This document shows, one piece after another, positions 48,303 to 59,417 of a DNA stretch of 64,000 nucleotides (positions are counted from its first letter, which is position 1; each line of letters opens with the position of its first letter). Below the pieces are notes generated by a model. The model did not search any database and was not told where the DNA came from. It saw only the letters and a program-made list of their open reading frames with translations. Source of the stretch: Oenanthe sinensis (taxonomy: Eukaryota > Streptophyta > Magnoliopsida > Apiales > Apiaceae); the NCBI GenBank assembly GCA_028671895.1, contig CM053802.1, forward strand, positions 15,879,631-15,943,630, read 5' to 3'. The position numbers were made by a program, and so were the translations under genes.

Positions 48303-49057
48303 AAACTGAAACCCTTGAGTGCTGGACTCAAAACAAAAGGGTCTTTAAAGACCTGGTAAGGATCAATCTTGACAGCAATGTGGAATTGATCTATCCCCCT
48401 TTTGTTCAGGTATATGTCTCTACTTTAAACTCTTCCCAACCTAATTCTTCTTTGCCTTCTGTGACTATGGAGGGTGGTAGTAATGACCCCAACCCTCCTG
48501 CCCAAGTCACACAACCAATCTCTAAATCCAAATCTAAGAAACCATCCTCAACAGGTTCCCAAAAACCTGCTGTTGTAAAATCAAAGAAAAGAAAATCAAA
48601 TGTTTTGGTAGATAGACTAGAGGAGGATTTAGGTGGTGAGGGAACTGGGGAACATCAAAGAACCCAGAAGGATAAGGAGAGTGAGGGTGTGCAACCTCAG
48701 TCAAGCCACTCCACAGTCTCCCAAAAGATTGTGGATGTAAATATGGAAAACACCACATTCCTATTGTCATCCTCTCAAAAGGATGACAGTATTGAAAATA
48801 GCCCACAACCAGGGGCACAGAACAAAGTTGGGGACACAAAGTCCAAACCAATAACCCCATATAAGAGGAGAGAAAAGAAAGTCACCTTTGCACTTGGGGA
48901 ATCACACACTGCAAAACCACAGGAAACTGTGGTGGAGCCTTCACAAAGTCTGCTTGATGCATCTCATATAAATGATGAGATGCAGCCCCATTCTCTTTCA
49001 ATTCCTATCTCTTCTATTGTTCTTTCCCCATCTCAAACTTCTTCAGAAATGTTTTGA
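48303..49057 (+). pseudogene. Env-like ORF of the Sirevirus, middle part
   Basis: This is open from the LARD border; the first ATG in it is internal (48380). It is in frame with 34836-35505 once the LARD and one target duplication are discounted. It is Pro/Ser/Lys-rich with low complexity (SKSKSKKPSS, VKSKKRKS basic stretch) and has no membrane segment. It stops at 49055-49057 within a T-run (49052-49055). The next frame (49054 onward) continues the same kind of protein, so a one-base deletion there is the likely break. Confidence 0.75.
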
Positions 49058-51657
49058 TAGATTATCGAACATTTTCAGATTCTCCTTCTTTGTTTTTCAA
49101 GGAGAAGCCAACACTCTCTCCTGAATCTTCTTCTCAGAATTTTCAGGATTCTATTTCCAATATCATCTCAAACATAACTTCACAAATTATCTCAACTTTT
49201 TCTTCTCCATCAATTGATGTTCCTTCATCAATTGATATTCAGCCATCGACTGATAAGCCATCGATCGATACTCAAGATCAATCGATGGGTATGCATCAAT
49301 CGATGGATGTCCCAAACACCACTTCAACTAATATTGTCAATACATCAATTGATGATCAATCAATTGATGTTGCCCAAACACTCTTAGGAATGAGTGAGTT
49401 GAGTGAGAGGCAGGATTGTAACCTGGCAAAAGGAGAGGAAGTGAGCAAAAACATTCCTATTTCTTCCAGGGATGAGAGTGAAACACTTGAGGGCCCCACC
49501 TTAGAAGGTGCACAACAAATAAGTGAGGGAGAGGTGAGATTCCAGGATGAGATCCTGATACAAAATAGAGAGATGAGTGAGAGTGATAAAACAATTCTTC
49601 AATTTGCACAAGAATTGGAAAATGATCTGATGGTAGAAGAAGTAGAGGAAGGAGTAAAGCAGATAGGGGGAGCCTATGATGCAGAAGCTAGTGGGAGTGG
49701 AGTTCTTAAGGACCTTGAAGAAGAAATAGATGCTGGTGAATTGGATCCAAGGAATTTCATTCATCCTGATCCTCAATATCAAGGGTTAGCAACTTCAAGT
49801 AACAGGACTGCCGAACAACTTTTGGGAATTGAACATACAGAACAAAGGACCAGGAATCTGAAGGAAAGCATTGCTAATACAACAGACACTTGTTATTTGG
49901 CACCTGAAGAATTGGAGAGTGATTCTGATGAGGAACCATGGATGAGCACTATTGATGGTTCATTAGAAGCTGATGAAACTGAAATTATGTCTCAATACAG
50001 AAGAGCAATGGTGGAAGAAGAAATTGCAGATCCTGTACAAAGAAGAATTGCTCACTACATGAGGGACACAATGAAGATTCATAAGATGACAGTTACAGGA
50101 GTAAGAAGGGAACTGGAGATTATCAAGAACTCTATCTCCACAACCAAGGATACTATAGACAGAAGATTGGATGAAAAGTTACCGTTCAACACCATGAATA
50201 GCATCAAGGACAAGCTTTTCAAGGAATCCAAGAACTTTACATCTTTGGAGACAAGAGTAGGGTCTCTAGATAAGAAAATGGATGATATCCTCAGAAGTCA
50301 AAATCTACATTCTTCCATTCTTCAAAGGATTCTTGACAGACTTCCACCACCCTCTTTATTTGATGATAACAAAAAGGGGGAGAATACAAAGAAGAGGAAA
50401 GATGATGATGGTGGTGATGGCAAAGGCAGTGGTGGTATTGGCAGCTCTGCACACAGAAGAGATAAAAGCAGAAGTAACATGGACAATCAATCTTCAAAGA
50501 AATCTAAGTCATCTAATTCTCCAAAAGATGATTTAGAACAGAAAAAGAAAGATTACAAGAAGTTTGATGATGATATTGAAGCTAGGAGAATTTCTAGGGA
50601 GAAAGAAACTCAATCAATGATTGAGAGAGAAAAGAAGAGAATTGAAGATCTAAGGAGAAACACTGAGTTAGTAATAGAGGCAGTAGAAAAAGGAGACTTG
50701 AATGAGTTCATTGCTCAAACAAGAAAAATAAATGAAGATGCACTAAAGGCTGCCAAGGAAAGCAACTCAGATGCTGAAGCCTTTTTATCAGTTGATCAAG
50801 AAGCCCTTAAAGAGAAGAAAAAGGGAAAAGCCATAATGATTGAAGAAAAGAAGAAGAGAAAAGAGCCAGTTGGCCAGAAGCTTCTTCAAGAAGCCATTTC
50901 ATCAGGATTGTCAGATGCTAAAAAGAAAGAAAAAGAAAATGAGGAAATAGCAAGGCAAATGAAAATGGAATGGGATATGGAAGATCAACTAATGGATCAA
51001 CCACTGAGGAAAAAGAGAAAAGTTACTATGGCCAAGAAAAGGTCAAGTTCTACTCAAGAAATAGTGGTTCAGGAAAACCTCCAGGGTCAACAAGAAGAAA
51101 TCAAGCAGGAGGTCACAATTGAAGGATATGATTTGAAGGGAATACTAGTAATCAATGAAAAAGGATTAATTGGAGTAAGGACTCACCCGGCAACCTCTAA
51201 CCATGAAGAATCAATGAGGTTGGAGTATGAAAATGGAGTGAAAACAATCTATTCATTGAAGGTGATAATGAAGCAAAACTACAATGTTTTAAAGACTATT
51301 CTTCCTCTACTCAACAGAAAGTACAAACTCAACACAACAATTGCTCAGGAGATACAACAACAAATTTCAAAGTTAAGAAGATCCAAGGCAGAAGCTGAAC
51401 CTGATTCACCTATAAAGCTATGGAAGTCACAGGTCAAAAAGGTGGTGTTGGAGCCAAAGTATGCTATGATTTTTACAGATATAGAGGGCAATACAAAGTT
51501 CTTTGATATCTGCAAATATCTGGACAAAATCACAGATGAAGAAATACATTACCTTATGAGGCAACTTGGAGAAACTGGCAGGGATGAAGCAATCTTGAGA
51601 AGTTCTTTCATGAGGCAACTAAAGGAAAATGCTGAGAAAAGAAGGAAGAGGAACTAA
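49054..51657 (+). pseudogene. Env-like ORF of the Sirevirus, C-terminal part with coiled coils (867 codons)
   Basis: The open frame begins after the T-run frameshift. About residues 50-105 are Ser/Ile/Asp-rich, produced by the ATCAATTGAT/ATCGATGGAT swarm. Acidic segments follow (EELESDSDEEPW), then long charged helices with coiled-coil character around residues 330-430 and 480-640 (EREKKRIEDLRRNTELV), basic clusters (LRKKRKVTMAKKR) and a C-terminal region with YEDIEG-like turns ending in RRKRN. I see no signal peptide, transmembrane helix or fusion-peptide-like stretch, so 'env-like' is positional usage for Sireviruses, not evidence of an envelope. Confidence 0.78.
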
Positions 51658-51832
51658 TTTAAATCATGAAGACATTGAAGCTGCTTGCAGGAGTTATCTA
51701 TCAATCTGGTACTTCCAAAATTAATGTGCCAATTAAGTTTCTTGATTTTATCTAAATGTAAATTTTAAGGGTTTTTGTTATCATCAAGTAGATTTATGCC
51801 TGTTAATAACACAGACACAAATAGGGGGAGAT
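51658..51832 (+). promoter_or_regulatory. Sirevirus 3' untranslated tail and polypurine tract
   Basis: A short tail after the env-like stop. ATAGGGGGAGAT at 51821-51832 abuts the 3' LTR start TGTTAGGAATC and would prime plus-strand DNA. Confidence 0.85.
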
Positions 51833-52728
51833 TGTTAGGAATCTACATGTGATTTGATGATAACATTAATCTTAGAATCATAGAAATTTTATTTGATGTA
51901 ACTGATCAATTGATATGAAAGTTATAAATATCAATTGATCAGGAAACCATTTATCAATTGAAGTGTTTATGTGAATCAACTGATAACTTGGATAGTAGCA
52001 TAGGTGTACTTAGTCTATTTCAATCTATAAGGTGTAAATCAATTGATATATTGTTCATCAATTGATGTTAGAGTCGATTGATATAGATCATCAATTGATG
52101 TGTAAATTAAACTGTTGAATTGTAATTATGTGAAGACGGGAAATTACACAAGTGAAGGATGATCAATTGATATTGAAGCATCGATGGATGAGGGATCAAT
52201 CGAAGAAGCCAAGTCAAGCATTGAAGACCATCAACTGATGTGAAGACCCGTCGATTGATATATCAATTGATAACATCTATCAATCGATAAGCCATCTTTT
52301 ATCAATCGATGGATAGAAAGATCAATCGAAGAAGTACATCAGTTGATGGATTAAAGAATGGATCAATTGATATGCTTAATAGCAAATTATCAATTGAGTG
52401 TGACAACACAGAAAGAATATCTGTTGAAGATCCAAAGAAGAAAAGCACACCTATGGAAAACAGTCTAGAGTGACTGTGAAGACTCAATCAGAAGCTGTCT
52501 TTCAAACTCCTTTTTGATAAAATGTCAAAAAGAAAAAGGAAGGTAGGTAGAAACAATCCTAGTATAGGAATTGTAAAAGCACACTTGTAGTATAAAAACA
52601 AGTGTAGAAGCATTATTAGAAAACAGACAAGTTAGACAATATTTCTTAATCAACTGTTCAAGCTTGAGAGCACATTTGTAAGAACAGTTGATTTGTTTTC
52701 TAATCTTGTAAAAACGCAGCTAGGTTTC
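51833..52728 (+). repeat. 3' LTR of the Sirevirus element, first 896 bp
   Basis: Matches 27248-28143 with scattered substitutions (for example CAGTTG/CAATTG, GTATTT/GTACTT, GACAGG/GACGGG, GTAACAGC/GTAGAAGC). It ends at the GTTTC (52724-52728) duplicated by the gypsy insertion. Palindrome words are retained. Confidence 0.95.
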
Positions 52729-53315
52729 TGATATGGGTAAAAATAACCCTGAAAAAATAATAAATATATCATTTATTATTTCATTAATTAAACCTGATAT
52801 GGTTCAAAGGCTTGGGCCCTTAAAATAAATAAGGGAAATAAACCCAAGGATCAATTGGATTTGTAAGCATAGCCCACAGGCTCTGTTGAAGCTAAAGGCC
52901 CGTTAAGCTATTGTTATTAATTAATTTCGTAATTAATTAATAAAGGCCCGATAAGCCTGTCGAAGGCCTTCATCCTAGAAGGATCTAGAAACCCAAACGT
53001 GGGAAGAGTCCAACAAGGACTCTCATTCTTACAGGGTTAGAATAACTCTATTACTAGGAGACTGGGCCTCCAAGGTCTCCAAGTCTCCTAACCCTAATCT
53101 AATTCCAAGGCCTCCGTGCGCCTATATAAAGGGCCTAACCCCTCAACATTAGAACTACGTTTTTGGCTTGATTCTCATACAAACTGAGATACGTAGGCAG
53201 TTAACGAGGACCTGAGTTTAGTCACGAAACGTTAGTGCAGCCATTAAAGCTTGAAGCTCCCCCAAACCATAACATTAATTACGTATTAAATACACCTCGT
53301 TTTTGATCCGTAACA
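52729..53315 (+). repeat. 5' LTR of the Tat gypsy element
   Basis: It runs TGATATGGGTAAAAATAACC to TTTGATCCGTAACA. TATA box TATATAAA is at 53123-53130. A TAATTAATTTCGTAATTAATTA inverted motif lies near 52915-52940. GGCCC-rich words (AAAGGCCCGTTAAGC, AAAGGCCCGATAAGC) recur in U3. Confidence 0.95.
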
Positions 53316-53317
53316 TT

Positions 53318-53335
53318 TGGCGCCGTCTGTGGGAA
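53318..53335 (+). promoter_or_regulatory. Primer-binding site of the Tat gypsy element
   Basis: TGGCGCCGTCTGTGGGAA starts two bases after the LTR. This word is common in plant Tat-type gypsy elements; I do not assign the tRNA. Confidence 0.8.
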
Positions 53336-53349
53336 TCTGAATAATAACC

Positions 53350-56300
53350 ATGGCAAGAACACGAAGTAATGCAAGCACCCTTGAAGGAGAGATCCCTGGC
53401 GCCGCTGTCAACACCACGGTTCCCCCTATTACAACTCAGGAGCAACAAGCTGTTATTCCAACCACCTCTGTTGAGGACCCTGAAGCAAGCACCCGGCGTG
53501 CTGGACCCCTCAGCATCGTCGTTCATCCTTCCAACCCCGATGTGTCAATTCATGCTTCAGCTCCTCCGCTCCAGGTAATTCCGCCCCTTCATACTACTTT
53601 TGTTGCTCCTCCTACTATGCAGGTCCCGTCTGCTATAACTCCCGACCCTCGTTATGGGCTCCCAAGGAACTATGAGCCCCCTTATGAGCAAGGGTTGTTG
53701 CCCCACTATACCTCACAACGAAGAAGTCGGGACTTCTCTGGACCGTACTCAACTGATGACGAGAAGTCATCTGACGAAGATGTTAACCCACGAAGGAGAC
53801 GACCTGGTAAGGAGCCCCTTGGAGGGGGGAGTACCCAGCCCCGAGGGCCTCAAAATAATGACTCCCTGAACCTTCAGGAAAGAATACGCGCTCATGAAGC
53901 CGAAGCTCAACGATTAAGGAAAGACCTGGAAAAGGCATTGGCAAGGCGACAGCACCCCAGAATGGAGGGTGCTGGAGAGTTGATGAGAAACACCTCTGTA
54001 ATAGATTTGGATGAACCCCCGAGGCAAATAAGGACAAGTCATGTTAGGGCTGATCCCCAAGACTTACTGCCGCTTGGAGATCCAGATGATCCTACGCCCC
54101 CCTTCACAGAGAATATTATGAATGAAAAGATATCAAGGAAGTTTAAGATGCCAACAATCAGGGCCTATGATGGAACTGGAGATCCCTCAAATCATGTGCT
54201 CACGTTCTCTAATGCACTGTTGCTGCAGCCTGTAAACGATGCCATTAAGTGTAGGGCGTTTCCCCAAACCCTGAGTGGCATGGCTCAGCGGTGGTTCAGT
54301 CGTCTACCACCAAACTCTGTTGGGTCATTCAAGGATCTGAGCCGGGCCTTCATTGGTCAATTCATTAGCAGCAAAACTCATGAAAAGAGCTCAGCTTCGC
54401 TAATGAACATGCACCAGGGGAAGAACGAATCCTTGAGGGATTACATGAATAGGTTCACAAAGGAAGCCTTGAAGGTCCCTGATCTAGATCAGAAGGTCGC
54501 TATGATAGCCTTGCAGCAAGGAACTTCTGACGAAAATTTCAGAAGGTCATTAGCCAAGAGGGCCCCAGAAACTATGAATGAGCTCCAAGAGAGAGCAGGA
54601 AAGTATATCAAGGCTGAGGAAAGTATGAGGAAAGCTCAAGGGTTTCAGGCCTCGAACGCCTATCCTAAAAAACGATCCAGCGATACCGAGTACACTGTTG
54701 ATACCAAGTATGCGAAGAATGGTGACGCCAATGACTCCAAGAAGAAAGGAGGTGCCAGGTTCACCGAGTATGCAAGGCTAAACACCGCCCGTAGCCAGAT
54801 ACTAATGGACATTGAGAAGGGTAAAGACCTTCGATGGCCAAAGCCACTGAGGACTGATCCTGAAAAAAGAAATAAGAATGCATACTGCCGGTTCCATAGG
54901 GATGTGGGACACGACACTGATGACTGTCGTCAGTTGAAAGACGAGATCGAATTTCTGATCAGAAGAGGGAAGTTGGAAAAATACACCAAGGATGGTGCTA
55001 GAGACGATAGAAGGAGCGACAAACGAAGGGACTCAGACCCCAAGGAAAGAAACAATCAGCCCAGAGGGCCTGTGATTAACGTAATATCAGGAGGGCCAAC
55101 TGCAGCAGGCAACTCCCGAAACTCCAGGAAGGCGTACGCCCGGGAGGTAATGAGCATTGTTGGAGAACCTCCTAAGAGGGCAAGAACTGAGATCTCGTTG
55201 TCCTTCGATGACTCCGACCTAGAAGGGGTAAAGTTCCCCCACGATGATCCCTTAGTAATCACCCCCACCATAGGGAATTCTCCTGTGAAAAGAGTCTTGG
55301 TAGACAATGGCTCTTCTGTTGACATCCTATTTTATGATGCCTATGTGAAAATGGGATACAGTGATTCACAGCTAACCCCCTCCAACATGCCCATATACGG
55401 TTTTAATGGAGTGGAGTCTCGGATTGAGGGGATCATACAACTACCAATGACTATGGGCGAAGAACCTCGACTGTCCACTCAGATACTGAATTTCTTAGTT
55501 ATTAAGGTGAGCACTACCTATAATGCCATCCTTGGGAGGACAGGGTTGCATGCCTTCAAAGCAATAGCTTCTACATACCACTTGAAACTCAAGTTCCCTA
55601 CCAGGAATGGGGTGGGGGAAGAAAGAGGAGATCAGAAGATGGCCAGAAGCTGTTATGTGGCTGCTTTGAAGCCTGATGGCACTGGGGGGCAGGTTCTCCC
55701 CATTGAAGATATGGATATTAGAGATCACGAAGAGGGTAGGGGGAAACCTGCGGAGGACTTGGAGTCCATCCCTCTGGATCCTTCATATCCTGAGAAAGTG
55801 ACATATGTTGGGGCTTCACTCCCCAAGGACCTGAAACAACAACTGACACGGTTCCTGCAGGATAACAGGGATGTTTTCGCTTGGACAGCAGCTGACATGC
55901 CAGGAATAGACCCCGGACTTATAACACATCAGTTGAATGTAAATCCTAGAAGGACAGCGGTCAAACAGAAGAAAAGAAGTTTTGCCCCTGAAAGACAGGA
56001 GGCCATTAAGCAGGAGGTGGAAAAATTGCTAGAAGCTGGATTTATTGAAGAAATTCAATTTCCTGAATGGCTGGCCAACCCTGTGATGGTTAAAAAGAGC
56101 AATGGGAAGTGGAGAATGTGTGTGGACTTCACTGACTTGAATGATGCATGTCCCAAGGACTGTTTCCCCTTACCAAGGATAGACACGTTAATAGATGCCA
56201 CAGCTGGGCACGAGATGCTTAGCTTTATGGATGGTTTTAGTAGCTATAACCAAATTAAAATGCACCCCGATGACATTCCTAAGGTATCATTCATCACTGA

Positions 56301-59010
56301 CTTTGGTATTTTTTGTTATCTGGTTATGGCTTTTGGACTTAAGAATGCAGGAGCCACGTATCAAAGGCTTGTGAATAAAATATTCAAGGCCCTCATTGGC
56401 AAAACAATGGAGGTTTATGTTGATGACATGTTAGTCAAGAGCCTAGACAAGACCGATCACCTTGCGCACTTGAGTGAGGCGTTCGAAGTTCTGAGAACCC
56501 ACAAGATGATGTTAAACCCAGCCAAGTGTGCCTTCGGTGTAGGGTCTGGAAAGTTTCTAGGCCTGATGGTTTCGAAGAGAGGCATCGAGGCCAATCCTGA
56601 TAAAATCCAAGCGATTCTGGACATGGAACCCCCCAAGACTGTGAAGGAAGTCCAAAAACTCACTGGAAGGGTAGCAGCCCTGGGACGTTTCATATCCAAG
56701 TCTGGAGAGAAATGTCTCCCATTCTTCAAGGCCCTCAAGAAGGTCAAGAACTTTGAGTGGAATGACGAAAGTCAAGCGGCTTTTGAAGAACTAAAAAGGT
56801 ATATGGCTGAGCCACCCTTACTTGCCAAACCAAAACCTGAGGAGGTGCTATTTCTGTACCTTGCTATATCAAACTCAGCATTGAGTGCAGTTCTTGTGAA
56901 AGAGGAAGCTAAAGTTCAGAAGCCTATCTATTATGTCAGCAAAATTCTACATGGTGCAGAGCTGAACTACTCAAAGGTAGAAAAGTTTGCCTTGGCGTTG
57001 ATAATGGCTTCAAGGAAGCTGCGTCCGTACTTCCAAGCACATGTTATTGAAGTCTTGACAGACCAACCCCTGAGAAACATACTGCATAGCCCCAAGGCCA
57101 GTGGAAGGCTAATCAAATGGGCTGTAGAACTAGGAGAGTTCGAAATCAGATATAAGCCAAGGACGACCATTAAAGCTCAGGCTCTGGCTGACTTCGTGGT
57201 TGAATGCACCATTCCAAACCAAGAAGTCGGGGGGCAAGAAGAGGATAAAGAAGTTGAAGAAGTTGAAGAAAAGAAAGAAAAAGGTGAAGAACTCAAAGAA
57301 TACTGGTTGCTCTTTTTTGACGGAGCTTCAAAAACAAAAACTAGTGGAGCTGGACTAGTTTTACAAAGCCCGGATGGCTTCATTGTCGAATATGCAATCA
57401 AATTGGACTTTCCAACTACAAACAACGAGGCAGAATACGAAGCTTTGATAGCTGGACTTGGTCTGGCCAGAACCCTGAGGGTGAAAAATATGAAAGTATG
57501 CGGCGATTCAAGGCTAGTGATCTCCCAAGTGAATGGAGAATTCGAAGCCCGTGATGAAACTATGGCAAGATATTTGAGAATTGTTAAAGCTCAAGCCACG
57601 CAATTTGAAGAATGTCACTTTGAATACATCCCCAGAGAGGAGAATGTGAAGGCTGATGCCTTGTCTAAATTTGCGTCATCTGAGATCGAAAGTTACTCTG
57701 GCAGCGTCTATTTCCAAATCTTGAAGACCCCAAGCATTGATGCAAAGTTAGTAGCCCCGATTGGGCTGGGAGCATGCTGGATGGATCCCATCAAACTCTA
57801 CTTGGAAACAGGAAAGACACCGACCGACCCGGTGGAAGCTCGCAAACTATCGGTAAGGGCCTCGAGGTATGCCCTCATAGAAGGAATACTCTACAAAAGA
57901 TCATATGTGATGCCCTACTTAAAGTGTCTGAGACCCCAAGAGGCTGAAGCTGCCTTAAAAGAAGTCCATGAAGGTGTATGTGGCCAACACCTTGGAAGCA
58001 GAGCTTTGGCTCATAAAGTCATGAGGCTGGGATTCTATTGGCCTGATATGCTCAAACATGCAAAAGCATATGTTAAAAAATGCGATCGTTGCCAAAAGTT
58101 TGCACCCCTTGTTAGGCAGCCCCCTGAGATGTTGACATCAATAAGTTCTCCAATCCCCTTTGCTATGTGGGGAATGGATATATTAGGCCCGTTCCCTATG
58201 GCCAGCGCACAAAGAAAGTTTCTCATTGTTGCCATTGACTACTTCACTAAGTGGATAGAAGCCAAGCCCTTGGCCAAGATCGACACAAAGAACGTAACTC
58301 AGTTTTTCTGGGAGAATGTTATTTGCAGATACGGGCTTCCCCGAATCCTAGTGACGGACAACGGAACTCAGTTCAACAATAAGGACTTTATGGAATACTG
58401 TGGGAATTATAGCATTGAACTACGCTTTACTTCAGTAGCTCATCCGCAGTCAAATGGGCAAGCTGAAGTTGCTAACAGAATTATCCTAGATGGACTCAAG
58501 AAAAGGATAGAACGCTCCCAAGGGACTTGGGTTGATGAGTTACTCCCAATCTTGTGGGCATACAGAACTACTTGCAGAACATCAACAGGAGCTACTCCAT
58601 TTCAACTAGCCTATGGAGCCGAGGCAGTGGTGCCCGTTGAAGTTGCTCAGACATCACCAAGGATTCAAGAATTTCAAGTGGACACCAATGAAGAAGGCAT
58701 GAAACTGGCTCTAGACCTAATAGATGAGCTGCGCGACGAAGCTAATGCCAGAATAGTAGAAAGCCAGAAGAAAGCTTCGTTCTACTACAACCTGAGAGTC
58801 AAAGAAAGGTTCTTCCGCGAAGGAGACTTAGTCCTGCGAAAGATCGAGGCATCTAGAGTTGGTCCCAAAGGCAAGTTAGCTCCAAACTGGGAAGGGCCAT
58901 ACCAAGTAAAGGAAGTCACAGGGCAAGGAGCGTACAAACTCCAAACCCTTGAAGGGATTGAAGTCCCTAGAAGCTGGAATGCAGCCAACTTAAGAATTTA
59001 TTATGTTTAG
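53350..59010 (+). CDS. gag-pol: Tat-lineage Gag-Pol polyprotein, intact, 1886 aa
   Basis: A single open frame from ATG at 53350, 15 bp after the PBS. Approximate residues: Pro/Gln-rich N-terminus 1-250; retrotransposon gag domain 265-435 (IRAYDGTGDPSNHVLTF, MAQRWFSRLPPNS); CCHC-like finger CRFHRDVGHDTDDC ~511; protease VLVDNGSSVDILFYDAY ~649 (DNG where retroviral-type enzymes have D(S/T)G); RT 880-1040 with MCVDFTDLNDACPKD and catalytic YVDDMLVKS ~1023; RNase H 1 ~1135-1275; a second, plant-type RNase H ~1318-1445 (LLFFDGASKTKTSGAG, NNEAEYEALIAGL); integrase HHCC finger ~1545-1587 (HLGSRALAH, CDRCQKF); DDE core (WGMDILGPFP, VTDNGTQF, HPQSNGQAEVANR); C-terminal GPY module (PNWEGPYQV) ~1850. 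I see no internal stop or frameshift. It has the hallmarks of an active or very recently active copy. Confidence 0.96.
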   Translation: MARTRSNASTLEGEIPGAAVNTTVPPITTQEQQAVIPTTSVEDPEASTRRAGPLSIVVHPSNPDVSIHASAPPLQVIPPLHTTFVAPPTMQVPSAITPDPRYGLPRNYEPPYEQGLLPHYTSQRRSRDFSGPYSTDDEKSSDEDVNPRRRRPGKEPLGGGSTQPRGPQNNDSLNLQERIRAHEAEAQRLRKDLEKALARRQHPRMEGAGELMRNTSVIDLDEPPRQIRTSHVRADPQDLLPLGDPDDPTPPFTENIMNEKISRKFKMPTIRAYDGTGDPSNHVLTFSNALLLQPVNDAIKCRAFPQTLSGMAQRWFSRLPPNSVGSFKDLSRAFIGQFISSKTHEKSSASLMNMHQGKNESLRDYMNRFTKEALKVPDLDQKVAMIALQQGTSDENFRRSLAKRAPETMNELQERAGKYIKAEESMRKAQGFQASNAYPKKRSSDTEYTVDTKYAKNGDANDSKKKGGARFTEYARLNTARSQILMDIEKGKDLRWPKPLRTDPEKRNKNAYCRFHRDVGHDTDDCRQLKDEIEFLIRRGKLEKYTKDGARDDRRSDKRRDSDPKERNNQPRGPVINVISGGPTAAGNSRNSRKAYAREVMSIVGEPPKRARTEISLSFDDSDLEGVKFPHDDPLVITPTIGNSPVKRVLVDNGSSVDILFYDAYVKMGYSDSQLTPSNMPIYGFNGVESRIEGIIQLPMTMGEEPRLSTQILNFLVIKVSTTYNAILGRTGLHAFKAIASTYHLKLKFPTRNGVGEERGDQKMARSCYVAALKPDGTGGQVLPIEDMDIRDHEEGRGKPAEDLESIPLDPSYPEKVTYVGASLPKDLKQQLTRFLQDNRDVFAWTAADMPGIDPGLITHQLNVNPRRTAVKQKKRSFAPERQEAIKQEVEKLLEAGFIEEIQFPEWLANPVMVKKSNGKWRMCVDFTDLNDACPKDCFPLPRIDTLIDATAGHEMLSFMDGFSSYNQIKMHPDDIPKVSFITDFGIFCYLVMAFGLKNAGATYQRLVNKIFKALIGKTMEVYVDDMLVKSLDKTDHLAHLSEAFEVLRTHKMMLNPAKCAFGVGSGKFLGLMVSKRGIEANPDKIQAILDMEPPKTVKEVQKLTGRVAALGRFISKSGEKCLPFFKALKKVKNFEWNDESQAAFEELKRYMAEPPLLAKPKPEEVLFLYLAISNSALSAVLVKEEAKVQKPIYYVSKILHGAELNYSKVEKFALALIMASRKLRPYFQAHVIEVLTDQPLRNILHSPKASGRLIKWAVELGEFEIRYKPRTTIKAQALADFVVECTIPNQEVGGQEEDKEVEEVEEKKEKGEELKEYWLLFFDGASKTKTSGAGLVLQSPDGFIVEYAIKLDFPTTNNEAEYEALIAGLGLARTLRVKNMKVCGDSRLVISQVNGEFEARDETMARYLRIVKAQATQFEECHFEYIPREENVKADALSKFASSEIESYSGSVYFQILKTPSIDAKLVAPIGLGACWMDPIKLYLETGKTPTDPVEARKLSVRASRYALIEGILYKRSYVMPYLKCLRPQEAEAALKEVHEGVCGQHLGSRALAHKVMRLGFYWPDMLKHAKAYVKKCDRCQKFAPLVRQPPEMLTSISSPIPFAMWGMDILGPFPMASAQRKFLIVAIDYFTKWIEAKPLAKIDTKNVTQFFWENVICRYGLPRILVTDNGTQFNNKDFMEYCGNYSIELRFTSVAHPQSNGQAEVANRIILDGLKKRIERSQGTWVDELLPILWAYRTTCRTSTGATPFQLAYGAEAVVPVEVAQTSPRIQEFQVDTNEEGMKLALDLIDELRDEANARIVESQKKASFYYNLRVKERFFREGDLVLRKIEASRVGPKGKLAPNWEGPYQVKEVTGQGAYKLQTLEGIEVPRSWNAANLRIYYV

Positions 59011-59417
59011 GTTTTCAACTTTAAATGTTTAAATATCGGTTTATTAGCCTTGAAAGGCATGACATTTATTAAGCCTTGGTGACATCTTTTTAAGTTATTA
59101 AGCCTTGATGGCATCTTTTTAAGTTATTGAACCTTGATGGCATCTTTTTAAGTTACTTTGTAAAACTTGATAAAGTTTCTAAAGAATGTTTTCATTATCT
59201 TTATAAAATATTGGTCATTTGTGCCAAGTCTCTTACAAGCCATGCAAGTATTTGTTGTTTATGTTTTGTTAAACACGAAAAACAAACAAGACTAAGACGG
59301 AAAGTAAGAAGACAGGAATATGAAAAACAAAACTGCATAAATAAAAAGCCCCGGGGGGCAAAAATTCTTCACAAAGCCATGAAGGCCAACATAAACTCAG
59401 AAATAAAAACCTAACTA
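59011..59417. other. Spacer between convergent gag-pol and antisense ORF
   Basis: Contains three degenerate direct copies of a ~38-bp unit (TTATTAAGCCTTGATGGCAT, 59040-59150), then A-rich sequence. Both transcripts converge here, so their 3' ends could overlap. Confidence 0.6.

Noticed and set aside
49054..51657. True envelope glycoprotein
   Set aside because: No signal peptide, membrane anchor or fusion-like segment is visible. The label env-like is only positional.
53369..58988. Many shorter ORFs overlapping the gypsy gag-pol on both strands
   Set aside because: They are frame shadows of the 1886-codon polyprotein.
59127..59414. 95-codon plus-strand ORF after gypsy pol
   Set aside because: Repeat-derived spacer translation, with no similarity to Tat products.
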